Position numbers and translations under genes: made by a program. The notes under the pieces are model-generated. The model was not told the origin of the DNA. It did no database searches and saw only the letters and a list, made by a program, of their open reading frames with translations. A stretch of 64,000 nucleotides of DNA from Dama dama (lineage: Eukaryota; Chordata; Mammalia; Artiodactyla; Cervidae): assembly GCF_033118175.1 (NCBI RefSeq), contig NW_026870888.1, positions 4,030,001 to 4,094,000 on the forward strand. Reading direction: 5' to 3'. Below, one piece after another: positions 50,833 through 63,184 of the stretch; within the stretch, counting starts at the first letter, position 1, and every line of letters begins with the position of its first letter.

Positions 50833-51251
50833 GCCAGTTTTATTTAAGACTTTACATATCTGAATCATCAGTTAAAAAGCAAATGTTCATTTTTAGCGTT
50901 GCACAAAAGAAAAATAATAGGGAAAGTGATGGCTGGCTTATGATGTGGGGCCAATTTCCATAAGTTAAATAAAAAATCTAAGTTTTAGAACCTGGGGCTC
51001 TAAAAATAGCACTTGTAATTAGTACTGTTCTTCAGATTCATAGTTTAAGGAAGTCACTACATTTTATTTCTTGATGTTATAGATTTAACAACATATTGGT
51101 AGCAACATGTAACTTCTCACATGGGTTAGACATCCAGAGACCAGTTTATGTATCTAAACTTAAACACTGAAAATGAATATATTCAGCTATTATGGAACTT
51201 ATAGCAAATACAAACTTGTTAACAACTTTCCAAAAGGCACAAAAGACAGTG
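50833..51251 (-). other. Centrin retrocopy 3' UTR, copy 6
   Basis: Shares catccagagacc and tatgtatctaaac with copy 5, and has private changes (gaatcatcag, cacaaaagaaaaataat on the + strand). Confidence 0.75.
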
Positions 51252-51674
51252 TTAATAAAGAGTGGTCTTTTGCATCATTTTCAAAAATTCTTCCTTGTTT
51301 ATTTCTCCATCCCCATCATGATCAGCCTCATCAAGCATTTCCTGAAGTTCATCATCTGTTAAATTTTCCCCTAGCTCCTTAGCAACCCTCTTGATATTGT
51401 TCAATGATATTCTTCCTGTATCATCATCATCAAATAGTTTGAAAGCCTTCAATATTTCTTCTTTTTCATCCTTTTCACTCATTTTTACACTCATTATGGC
51501 AAAAAATTCTTCAAAATTAATGGTGCAAATTCCTTCTTGGTCAGTTTCAGCTATCATCTTTTTAATTTCTTCTTTCTTTGGCTCAAATCCTAAGGCCCAC
51601 ATTGCAATCATGTCTCCAACCGACGCCCCCGACCGGGACCTCCCAGCTTTACCCGCCAGCCTGAAGCTCATCAT
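51252..51674 (-). CDS. CETN4-like centrin retrocopy ORF, copy 6
   Basis: 140 codons. The leader reads GRSRSGASVG: arginine as in copies 1 and 2, and serine for proline (a private change). A CGG-to-AGG arginine change in the leader is silent. The centrin part is identical to the other five. This edge copy is the most diverged in its non-centrin parts. Confidence 0.7.
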   Translation of the reverse strand: MMSFRLAGKAGRSRSGASVGDMIAMWALGFEPKKEEIKKMIAETDQEGICTINFEEFFAIMSVKMSEKDEKEEILKAFKLFDDDDTGRISLNNIKRVAKELGENLTDDELQEMLDEADHDGDGEINKEEFLKMMQKTTLY

Positions 51675-51742
51675 ATTTTTGACACGTTTTCAGGCTTTTC
51701 ATGTTTTTCAACACCGTTTCATGAGCCTCCTATTTTTCAGAC

Positions 51743-52468
51743 CTTTTCATGCTCATCTCATTTTTGACACGTTTTGAAGCTCTTCATATTTCTAACAGCT
51801 TTTCAAGCTCTTCATATTTTTCACACGTTTTCAGGCTCTTCATGTTTTTCAACACCGCTTCATGCTCCTCCGATTTTTCAGAATATTTCGTGCTCCTCAT
51901 AATTTTCACACATTTTCAGGCTCTTCATGTTTTTCAGCAACACTTCATACTCCTCCTATTTTTCAGACCGTTTCATGCTCCTCATATTTTTCACACCTTT
52001 TGAAGCTCCTCATATTTTTCACAACTTTTCAGGCTCTTCTTGTTTTTCAACACCGCTTCATGCTCCTCCTGTTTTTCAGACGGTTTCATGCTCCTCATAT
52101 TTTTGACACCTTTTGAAGCTCTTCATATTTTTCACACCTTTTCAGGCTCTTCATGTTTTTCAACACCGCTTCATGCTACTCCTATTTTTCAGACCGTTTC
52201 ATGCTCCTCATATTTTTCACACCTTTTGAAGTTCTTCATATTTCTCACACCTTTTCAGGCTCTTCATGTTTTTCAACACTGCTTCATGCTCCTCCTATTT
52301 TTCAGACCGTTCTTCCTCCTCATATTTTTGAAACATTTTGAAGCTCTTCATATTTTTCACACTTTTTCAGGCTCTTCAGGTTTTGCAACACCGCTTCATG
52401 CTACTCCTATTTTTCAGACCGTTTCATGCTCGTCATATTTTTGACACCTTTTGAAGCTCTTCATACTT
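51743..52468. repeat. Satellite array between HOR C and the right duplicated block
   Basis: Ordinary monomers with no gene seen. It contains an echo of a HOR C monomer (accgttcttcctcctcatatt near 52308, compare accgttcttccttctcatatt at 38344). Confidence 0.8.
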
Positions 52469-54504
52469 TTCACACCTTTTCAGGCTCTTCATGATTTTGA
52501 AAACCGCTTTGTGCTCCTCCAATTTTTCATACCATTTCATTCTCCTCATGTATTTGACACCTTTTGAAGCTCTTCCTATTTTTCACACCTTTTCAGGCTC
52601 TTCATGTTTTTCAGCACCTCTTCATGCTCCTCCTATTTTTCAGACCGTTTCATGCTCATCTCATTTTTGACACCTTTTGAAGCTCTTCGTATATTTCACA
52701 CCTTTTGAAGCTCTTCCTATTTTTCCCAACTTTTCATGTTCTTCATGTTTTTCAACACCGTTTCATGCTCCTCCTATTTTTCAGACTGTTTCATTCTCCT
52801 CATATTTTGACACCTTTTGAAACTCTTCATATATTTCACACTTTTTCAGGCTCTTCATGTTTTTCAACACCACTTCTTATTCCTCCTATTATTCAGACCG
52901 TTTCATGCTCATCTCATTTTTGACACCTTTTGAAGCTCTTCATAATTTTCACACCTTTTCAGGCTCTTCATGTTTTTGAACACCGTTTCATGCTCCTCCA
53001 ATTTTTCAGACCGTTTCTGGCTCCTCATATTTTTGACACCTTTTGAACCTCTTCATACTTTTCACACCTTTTCAGCCTCTTCATGTTTTTCAACAGTGCT
53101 TCATGATCCTCCTATTTTTCAGATCGTTTCATGCTCCTCATATTTTTGACACCTTTTGTCGCTCTTCATATTTTTCACATCTTTTCAGGCTCTTCATGTT
53201 TTTCAACACCACTTCATGCTCCTCCTATTTTTCAGACCGTTTCCTGCTCCTCATATTTTTGACAGCTTTTGAAGCTCGTCATATTTTCACACCTTTTCAG
53301 GTTCTTCATGTTTTTCAACACCGCTTCATGCTCTTCCTTTTTTTTTTTTGACCCTTTCATGCTCCTCATATTTTTGAGACCTTCTGAAGCTCTTCATATA
53401 TTTCACACCTTTCAGGCTCTTCATGTTTTTCAACACCACTTCATGCTCCTCCTATTTTTCAGATCGTTTCATGCTCATCTCATTTTTGACACCTTTTGAA
53501 GCTCTTCATATTTTTCCAACTTTTGAAACTCGTCATATTTATCACACCCTTTCAGCCTCTTCATGTTTTTCAAAAGCGCTTCATGATCCTCGTATTTTTC
53601 AGACCGTTTCATGCTCATCTAATTTTTGATACCTTTTGAAGCTCTTCATATTTTTCACACCTTTTGAAGCTTGTTATATTTATCACACCTTTTCAGGCTC
53701 TTCATGTTTTTCAACACCGCTTCTTGCTCCTCCAATTTTTCAGACCGTTTCATGCTCCTTATATTTTTCACACCTTTTGAAGCTCGTCATATTCATCACA
53801 CCCTTTCAGCCTCTTCATGTTTTTCAAAAGCGATTCATGATCCTCCTATTTTTCAGACCGTTTCATGCTCATCTCATTTTTGATACCTTTTGAAGCTCTT
53901 CATATTTTTCACACCTTTTGAAGCTCTTCAAATTTTTCACACCTTTTCAGGCTCTTCATTTTTTCAACACCACTTCATGCTCCTCCTATTTTTAGGACCG
54001 TTTCATTCTTCTCATATTTTTGACACCTTTTGAAGCTCTTAATATTTTTCCCAACTTTTCCGGCTCTTCATGTTTTTCAACACCGTTTCATGCTCCTGCT
54101 ATTTTTCAGACCGTTTCATGCTCCCCCAATTTTTCAGACTTTTTCATGCTCCTCATATTTTTGACACCTTTTGAAGCTCTTAATATTTTTCCCACCTTTT
54201 CCGGCTCTTCATGTTTTTCAACACCGTTTCATGCTCCTCCTATTTTTCAGACCGTTTAATGCTCCCCCAATTTTTCAGACCTTTTCATGCTCCTCATATA
54301 CTTGACAGCTTTTGAAGCTCTCATATTTTTCACACCTTTTCAGGCTCTTCATTTTTTCAACACCACTTCATGCTCCTCCTATTTTTAGGACCGTTTCATG
54401 CTCCTCATATTTTTGACACCTTTTGAAGCTCTTAATATTTTTCCCACCTTTTCCGGCTCTTAATGTTTTTCAACACCGTTTCATGCTCCTCCTATTTTTC
54501 AGAC
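52469..54504. repeat. Long-range duplicated satellite block, right part 1
   Basis: Collinear with 16650-18450, with about 225 bp (two monomers) of extra satellite near 52730-52970. Shared rare variants include the long T-run near 53340 and gatgattttgaaaacc-type monomers. Confidence 0.85.
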
Positions 54505-57039
54505 CGCTTCATGCTCCTCCAAATTTTCAGACCATTCATGCTCCTCTTATTTTTGACACGTTTTGAAGCTCTTCATATTTTTCACACCTTTTCAGGCTCT
54601 TCATGTTTTTGAACTCCGTTTCATGCTCCTCCTATTTTTCAGACCGTTTCATGCTCCTCATATTTTTGACACCTTTTGAAGCTCTTTATATTTTTCACAC
54701 CTTTTCAGGCTCTTCATGTTTTTCAACACCACTTCATGTTCCTCCTATTATTCAGACCGTTTCTTGCTCATCTCATTTTTGACACCTATTAAAGCTCTTC
54801 ATATTTTTCACACCTTTTGAAGCTCTTCAGATTTTTCACACCTTTTTAGGCCCTTCATGGTTTTCAACACCGTTTCATGTTCCTCCTATTTTTCAGACCT
54901 TTTCATGCTCCTCATAAATTTCAAACCTTTTCAGGCTCTTCATGTTTTTCACACATTTTCAGGCTCTTCATGTTTTTGAACACCGCTTCATGCTCCTCCT
55001 ATTTTTCAGACCGTTTCATGCTCCTCATGTATTTCACACCTTTTGAAGCTCTTCATATTTTTCTCACCTTTTGAAGCTCTTCATATTTTTCATACCTTTT
55101 CAGAATCTTCATGTTTTTCAACACTGCTTCATGCTCCTCCTATTTTTCGGACCGTTTCATGCTCCTCATATTTTTGACACCTTTTGCAGCTCTTCATATT
55201 TTTCACGCCATTTCAGGCTCTTCATGTTTTTCAACACCGCTTCATGATCCTCCTGTTTTTCAGACCGTATAAACCTCCGCATTTATTTCAAAAATTTTGA
55301 AGCTCTTCATATTTTTCACACATTTTCAGGCTCTTCATGTTTTTCAACACCGCCTCATGATCCTCCTGTTTTTCAGACCGTATAAACCTCCGCATGTATT
55401 TCAAAAATTTTGAAGCTCTTCATATTTTTCACACCTTTTCAGACTCTTCATGTTTTTCAACACCAGTTCATGCTCCTCCTATTTTTAGGACCGTTTCATG
55501 CTCCTCATATTTTTGACAACTTTTGAATCTCTTCGTATTTTTCACACCTTTTCAGGCTCTACATGTTTTTCAACACCACTTCATGTTCCTCATGTTATTC
55601 AGGACATTTCTTGCTCATCTCAATTTTGTCACTTTTTTAAGCTCTTCATATTTTTCACACCTTTTGAAGCTCTTCATATTTTTCACACCTTTTCAGGCTC
55701 TTCATGTTTTTCAACACCGCTTCATGCTCCTCCTATTTCAGACCGTTTCATGCTCCTCATGTATTTCACACCTTTTGAAGCTCTTCATATTTTTCTCACC
55801 TTTTGAAGCTCTTCATATTTTTCATACCTTTTCAGAATCTTCATGTTTTTCAACACTGCTTCATGCTCCTCCTATTTTTCGGACCGTTTCATGCTCCTCA
55901 TATTTTTGACACCTTTTGCAGCTCTTCATATTTTTCACGCCATTTCAGGCTCTTCATGTTTTTCAACACCGCTTCATGATCCTCCTGTTTTTCAGACCGT
56001 ATAAACCTCCGCATTTATTTCAAAAATTTTGAAGCTCTTCATATTTTTCACACATTTTCAGGCTCTTCATGTTTTTCAACACCGCCTCATGATCCTCCTG
56101 TTTTTCAGACCGTATAAACCTCCGCATGTATTTCAAAAATTTTGAAGCTCTTCATATTTTTCACACCTTTTCAGACTCTTCATGTTTTTCAACACCAGTT
56201 CATGCTCCTCCTATTTTTAGGACCGTTTCATGCTCCTCATATTTTTGACAACTTTTGAATCTCTTCGTATTTTTCACACCTTTTCAGGCTCTACATGTTT
56301 TTCAACACCACTTCATGTTCCTCATGTTATTCAGGACATTTCTTGCTCATCTCAATTTTGTCACTTTTTTAAGCTCTTCATATTTTTCACACCTTTTGAA
56401 GCTCTTCATATTTTTCACACCTTTTCAGGCTCTTCATGTTTTTCAACACCGCTTCATGCTCCTCCTATTTTTCGGACCGTTTCATGCTCCTCATATTTTT
56501 GACACCTTTTGCAGCTCTTCATATTTTTCACGCCATTTCAGGCTCTTCATGTTTTTCAACACCGCTTCATGATCCTCCTGTTTTTCAGACCGTATAAACC
56601 TCCGCATTTATTTCAAAAATTTTGAAGCTCTTCATATTTTTCACACATTTTCAGGCTCTTCATGTTTTTCAACACCGCCTCATGATCCTCCTGTTTTTCA
56701 GACCGTATAAACCTCCGCATGTATTTCAAAAATTTTGAAGCTCTTCATATTTTTCACACCTTTTCAGACTCTTCATGTTTTTCAACACCAGTTCATGCTC
56801 CTCCTATTTTTAGGACCGTTTCATGCTCCTCATATTTTTGACAACTTTTGAATCTCTTCGTATTTTTCACACCTTTTCAGGCTCTTTTTTTTTTCAACAT
56901 CACTTCAGTCTCCTCTTATTTTTCAGACGTTTCGTGCTCCTCATATTTTTGACACGTTTTCAAGCTCTTCATATTTTTCACACCTTTTCAGGCTCTTCAT
57001 GTTTTTCAACACCACTTCATGCTCCTCCTATTTTTAGGA
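54505..57039. repeat. Satellite present only in the right block, with a 732-bp tandem repeat
   Basis: About 2.54 kb that has no counterpart between the matching points 18450/57029 of the left block. It holds units at about 55010-55741 and 55742-56473 (offset 732; for example cagaccgtataaacctccgc at 55261 and 55993), and a third, shorter copy at about 56475-56884 (offset 593, 139 bp or five subrepeats less). Further on, the ggctctttttttttttc variant ends the third copy. Confidence 0.85.
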
Positions 57040-60000
57040 CCGTTTCATGCTCCTCATATTTTTGACAACTTTTGAAGCTCTTCGTATTTTTCACACCTTT
57101 ACAGGCTCTTCATGTTTTTCAACACCGCTTCATGCTCCTCCTATTTTTCAGACCGTTTCATGCTCCTCATATTTTTGACACCTTTTGAAGCTGTTCATAT
57201 ATTTCACAATTTTTCAGTCTCTCCTTGTTTTTCAACACCGCTTCATGCTCCTCCTGTTTTTCAGACCGTTTCGTGCTCCTCATATCTTTGACACCTTTTG
57301 AAGCTCTTCATATTTTTCAAAACTTTTCAGGCTCTTCATTTTTTCAGCACCGCTTCATGATCCTCCTATTTTTCATACCGTTTCAAGCTCCTCATATATT
57401 TGACACCTTTTGAATCTCTTCTTATTTTTTTCACCTTTTCAGGCTCTCCTTGTTTTTCAACACCGCTTCGTGCTCCTGCTATTTTTCAGTCCTTTCCATG
57501 CTCCTCATATTTTTGACAACTTTTGAAGCTCTTCATATTTTCACACCTTTTCAGGCTCTTCATGTTTTTCAACACCGCTTCATCCTCCTCCTATTTTTCA
57601 GTTTCTTTCTTGAACATCACACTTTTGACACCTTTTGAAGCTCTTCATATTTTTCAAACCTTTTCAGGCTCTTCATGTTTTTCAACACCACTTCATGCTC
57701 CTCCTATTTTATAGACCGTTTCATGCTCACCTCATTTTTGACACCTCTTGAAGCTCTTCATATTTTTCACACCTTTTGAAGCTCTTCATAATTTTCACAC
57801 CTTTGAAGCTCTTCATATTTTTCACACCTTTTCAGGCTCTTCTTGTTTTTCAACACCGCTTCTTGCTCCATCTATTTTTCAGACCGTTTCATGTTCCTCA
57901 TATTTTTCACACATTTTGAAGCTCTTCATATTTTTCACACCTTTTCAGGCTCTTCATGTTTTTCAACACCGCTTCATGCTCCTCCTATTTTTCAGACCGT
58001 TTCATGCTCCTCATATTTTTGACACCTTTTGAAGCTCTTAATATTTATCACATCTTTTCAGGCTCTTCATCCTTTTCAACACCGCTTCATGCTCCCCCAA
58101 TTTTTTAGACTGTTTCATGCTCCTCATATACTTGACTGCTTTTGAAGCTCTCATATTTTTCACACCTTTTCAGGCTCTTCATCCTTTTCAACACTGCTTC
58201 ATGCTCCTTCTATTTTTCACACCGTTTCATGCTCATCTCATTTTTTACAACTTTTGAAGCTCTTCATATTTTTCACACCTTTTGAGGCTCTTCATATTTT
58301 TCACACCATTTCAGGCTCTTCATGTTTTGAACACCGCTTCATGCTCCTTCTATTTTTCAGACCGTTTCATGTTCCTCACATTTTTGACACCTTTTGAAGC
58401 TCTTCATATATTTCACTGCTTTTCAGGCTCTTCATGTTTTTGATCACCGCTTCATGCTCCTCCTATTTTTCAGACCATTTCATGCTCCTCATATTATTGA
58501 CACCTTTTGAAGGTCTTGATATTTTTCACACATTTTCATGCTCTTCATGTTTTTCAACAACACTTCATGTTCCTCATAGTTTTCAGACTGTTTCATGCAC
58601 CTCATATTTTTGACACCTTTTGAAGCTCTTCATATTTTTCACACATTTTCATGCTCTTCATGTTTTTCAATACCGTTTCATGCTCCTGCTATTTTTCAGA
58701 CCGTTTCATACTCCTCATATTTTTCACACCTTTTCAGGCTCTTCAGTTTTTCATCACCACTTCATGCTCTTCCTAATTTTTAGACCGTTTCATGCTCCTC
58801 ATATTTTTCACAATTTTTGAAGCTCTTCATATTTTTCAAACCTTTTCATGCTCTTCTTGTTTTCAACACCACTTCATGCTCCTCCGATTCTTCAGACTTT
58901 TCAAGTTCCTCATATTTTTGACACCTTTTGAAGCTCTTCATATTTTTCACACCTTTTCATGCACTTCATGTTTTTCAAGACCGTTTCACGCTCCTCCAAT
59001 TTTATAGACTGTTTCATCCACCTCATATTTTTGACAACTTTTGAAGCTCTTCAAATATTTCACACCTTTTCAGGCTCTTCATGTTTTTCAACTCCGCTTC
59101 ATGCTCCTCCTATTTATCAGACTGTTTCATGCTCCTCATATTTTAGAAAAATTTTGAAGCTCTTCATAATTTTCACACATTTTCAGGCACTTCATGTTTT
59201 TCAACACAACTTCATGCTCCTCCTATATTTCAGAACGTTTCATGATCCTCATATTTTTGACTCCTTTTGAAGCTCTTCATATTTTTCACTTCTTTTCAGG
59301 CTCTTCATGTTTTTGAACACCGTTTCATGCTCCTCCTATTTTTCAGACTGTTTCATGCTCCTCATATTTTTGACATTTTTGAAGCCCTTCATATTTTTCA
59401 CACCTTTTCAGGTTCTTCATGTTTTTCAACACCACGTCTTGCTCCTCCTATTTTTCAGACCATTTCATGCTCCTCATATTTTTGACATTTTTGAAGCCCT
59501 TCATATTTTTCACACCTTTTCAGGTTCTTCATGTTTTTGAACACCGATCATGCTCCTCCTATTTATCAGACTGTTTCATGCTCCTCATATTTTTGAGAAA
59601 TTTTGAAGCTTTTCATATTTTTCACATTTTTTCCGGCTCTTCATGTTTTTCAACTCCGCTTCATGCACCTCCTCTTTATCAGACTGTTTCATGCTCCTCA
59701 TATTTTTGAGAAATTTTGAAGGTCTTCATAATTTTCACACCTTTTCAGGCTCTTCATGTTTTTCAACACAACTTCATGCTCCTCCTATTTTTTACAACGT
59801 TTCATGTTCCTCATATTTTTGACCCCTTTTGAAGCTTTCATATTTTTCACTACTTTTCACGCTCTTCATGTTTTTGAACACCATTTCATGCTCCTCCTGT
59901 TTTTCAGACCTTTTCATGCTCATCATATTTTTGAAACGTTTGAAGCTCTTCATATTTTTCACACCTTCTCAGGCTGTTCATGTTTTTGAACAGCGCTTCA

Positions 60001-62600
60001 TGCTCCTCCTCTTTTTCAGACCGTTTCATGCTCCTCATATTTTTGACACCGTTTGAAGCTCTTCATATTTTTCACACCTTTCCAGGCACTTCATGTTTTT
60101 CAACACCATTTCATGATCCTCCTATATTTCAGACTGTTTCATGCTCCTCATATTTTTCACACATTTTGAAGCTCTTAATATTTTTCCCACATATTCAGGC
60201 TCTTCATGTGTTTGAACACCGTTTCATGCTACTCCTATTTTTGACACCTTTTGAAGCCCTTCATATATTTCACACCTTTTCAGGCTCTTCATGTTTTTGA
60301 ACACCGTTTCATGCTACTCCTATTTTGACACCTTTTGAAACTCTTCATATATTTCACACCTTTTCAGGCTCTTCATGTTTTTGAACACTGCTTCATGCTC
60401 CTCCTCTTTTTCAGACCGTTTCATGCACCTGCTATTTTCACACCTTTTGAACCTCTTCATATTTTTCATGCCTTTTCAGACTCTTCATATTTTTCATCAC
60501 CACTTCATGCTCCTCTTATTTTTCAGACCGTTTCATGCTCCTCATAATTTTGACACCTTTTGAAGCTCTGCATATTTTTCACACCTTTTAAGGCTCTTGG
60601 TGTTTTTGAGCCCAGCTTCATGCTCGTCATATTTTTCAGACCGTTTCATGCTCCTCATGTATTTCACACCCTTTGAAGCTCTTCATATTTTTCACACCTT
60701 TTCAGGCTCTTCATGTTTTTCAACACTGCTTCATGCTCCTCCTATTTTTCAGACCGTGTCATGCTCCTCATATTTTTGAACACATTTTGAAGCTCTTCAT
60801 ATTTTTCACACCTTTTCAGGCTCTTCATGTTTTTCAACACCCCTTCATGATCCTCATATTCTTCAGATCGTTTAATGCTCCAAATATTTTTCACACCTTT
60901 TATAGCTCTTTATATTTTTCACACCTTTTCACGCTCTTCATGTTTTTCAACACCGCTTCATGCTCCTCCTATTTTTCAGACCGTTTCATACTCCTCATAT
61001 TTTTCACACCTTTTCAGGCTCTTCAGTTTTTCATCACCACTTCATGCTCTTCCTAATTTTTAGACCGTTTCATGCTCCTCATATTTTTCACAATTTTTGA
61101 AGCTCTTCATATTTTTCAAACCTTTTCATGCTCTTCTTGTTTTCAACACCACTTCATGCTCCTCCGATTCTTCAGACTTTTCAAGTTCCTCATATTTTTG
61201 ACACCTTTTGAAGCTCTTCATATTTTTCACACCTTTTCATGCACTTCATGTTTTTCAAGACCGTTTCACGCTCCTCCAATTTTATAGACTGTTTCATCCA
61301 CCTCATATTTTTGACAACTTTTGAAGCTCTTCAAATATTTCACACCTTTTCAGGCTCTTCATGTTTTTCAACTCCGCTTAATTGTCCTCCTATTTATCAG
61401 ACTGTTTCATGCTCCTCATATTTTAGAAAAATTTTGAAGCTCTTCATAATTTTCACACATTTTCAGGCACTTCATGTTTTTCAACACAACTTCATGCTCC
61501 TCCTATATTTCAGAACGTTTCATGATCCTCATATTTTTGACTCCTTTTGAAGCTCTTCATATTTTTCACTTCTTTTCAGGCTCTTCATGTTTTTGAACAC
61601 CGTTTCATGCTCCTCCTATTTTTCAGACCGTTTCATGCTCCTCATAATTTTGACATTTTTGAAGCCCTTCATATTTTTCACACCTTTTCAGGTTCTTCAT
61701 GTTTTTCAACACCACTTCTTGCTCCTCCTATTTTTCAGACCATTTCATGCTCCTCATATTTTTGACATTTTTGAAGCCCTTCATATTTTTCACACCTTTT
61801 CAGGTTCTTCATGTTTTTGAACACCGATCATGCTCCTCCTATTTATCAGACTGTTTCATGCTCCTCATATTTTTGAGAAATTTTGAAGCTTTTCATATTT
61901 TTCACATTTTTTCCGGCTCTTCATGTTTTTCAACTCCGCTTCATGCACCTCCTCTTTATCAGACTGTTTCATGCTCCTCATATTTTTGAGAAATTTTGAA
62001 GCTCTTCATAATTTTCACACCTTTTCAGGCTCTTCATGTTTTTCAACACAACTTCATGCTCCTCCTATTTTTTACAACGTTTCATGTTCCTCATATTTTT
62101 GACCCCTTTTGAAGCTTTCATATTTTTCACTACTTTTCACGCTCTTCATGTTTTTGAACACCATTTCATGCTCCTCCTGTTTTTCAGACCGTTTCATGCT
62201 CCTCATATTTTTGACACCTTTTGAAGCTCTGCATATTTTTCACACCTTTTCAGGCTCTTCATGTTTTTCAACAACACTTCTTGCTACTTCTATTTTTCAG
62301 ACCTTTTCATGCTCATCATATTTTTGAAACGTTTGAAGCTCTTCATATTTTTCACACCTTCTCAGGCTCTTCATGTGTTTGAACACCGTTTCATGCTACT
62401 CCTATTTTTGACACCTTTTGAAGCTCTTCATATATTTCACACCTTTTCAGGCTCTTCATGTTTTTGAACACCGTTTCATGCTACTCCTATTTTGACACCT
62501 TTTGAAACTCTTCATATATTTCACACCTTTTCAGGCTCTTCATGTTTTTGAACACTGCTTCATGCTCCTCCTCTTTTTCAGACCGTTTCATGCTCCTGGT
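57040..62600. repeat. Long-range duplicated satellite block, right part 2
   Basis: Follows 18461-24250 at offset 38579, shifting to 38353 after about 62360 where two monomers (226 bp) are missing. It includes HOR B units that begin at 58739 and 61019. Confidence 0.9.
58739..61018. repeat. Satellite HOR B, right-hand unit (2280 bp)
   Basis: The marker ctcttcagtttttcatcacc is at 58739 and 61019, exactly 2280 apart, the same period as 20160/22440. Confidence 0.9.
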
Positions 62601-63184
62601 ATTTTTCACACCTTTTGAACCTCTTCATATTTTTCATGCCTTTTCAGACTCTTCATATTTTTCATCACCACTTCATGCTCCTCTTATTTTTCAGACCGTT
62701 TCATGCTCCTCATAATTTTGACACCTTTTGAAGCTCTGCATATTTTTCACACCTTTTAAGGCTCTTGGTGTTTTTGAGCCCAGCTTCATGCTCGTCATAT
62801 TTTTCAGACCGTTTCATGCTCCTCATGTATTTCACACCCTTTGAAGCTCTTCATATTTTTCACACCTTTTCAGGCTCTTCATGTTTTTCAACACTGCTTC
62901 ATGCTCCTCCTATTTTTCAGACCGTGTCATGCTCCTCATATTTTGACACATTTTGAAGCTCTTCATATTTTTCACACCTTTTCAGGCTCTTCATATTTTT
63001 CAACACCCCTTCATGATCCTCATATTCTTCAGATCGTTTAATGCTCCAAATATTTTTCACACCTTTTATAGCTCTTCATATTTTTCACACCTTTTCACGC
63101 TCTTCATGTTTTTCAACACCGCTTCATGCTCCTCCTATTTTTCAGACCGTTTCATGCTCCTCATATTTTTCACACCTTTTCAGG
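61019..63184. repeat. Satellite HOR B, right-hand unit (2166 bp)
   Basis: The next phase marker is at 63185, giving 2166 bp. This is 114 less than the standard unit: about one monomer plus a single base (tattttgac at 62939 for tatttttgac). Confidence 0.88.

Larger units (their letters stand above)
50833..51742. repeat. HOR C partial unit 6
   Basis: The last centrin insert (50833-51661) and about 80 bp of unit satellite. Similarity to the other units ends near 51742, where gaccttttcatgctcatctc replaces gaccgtttcatgctcctc. Confidence 0.9.
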
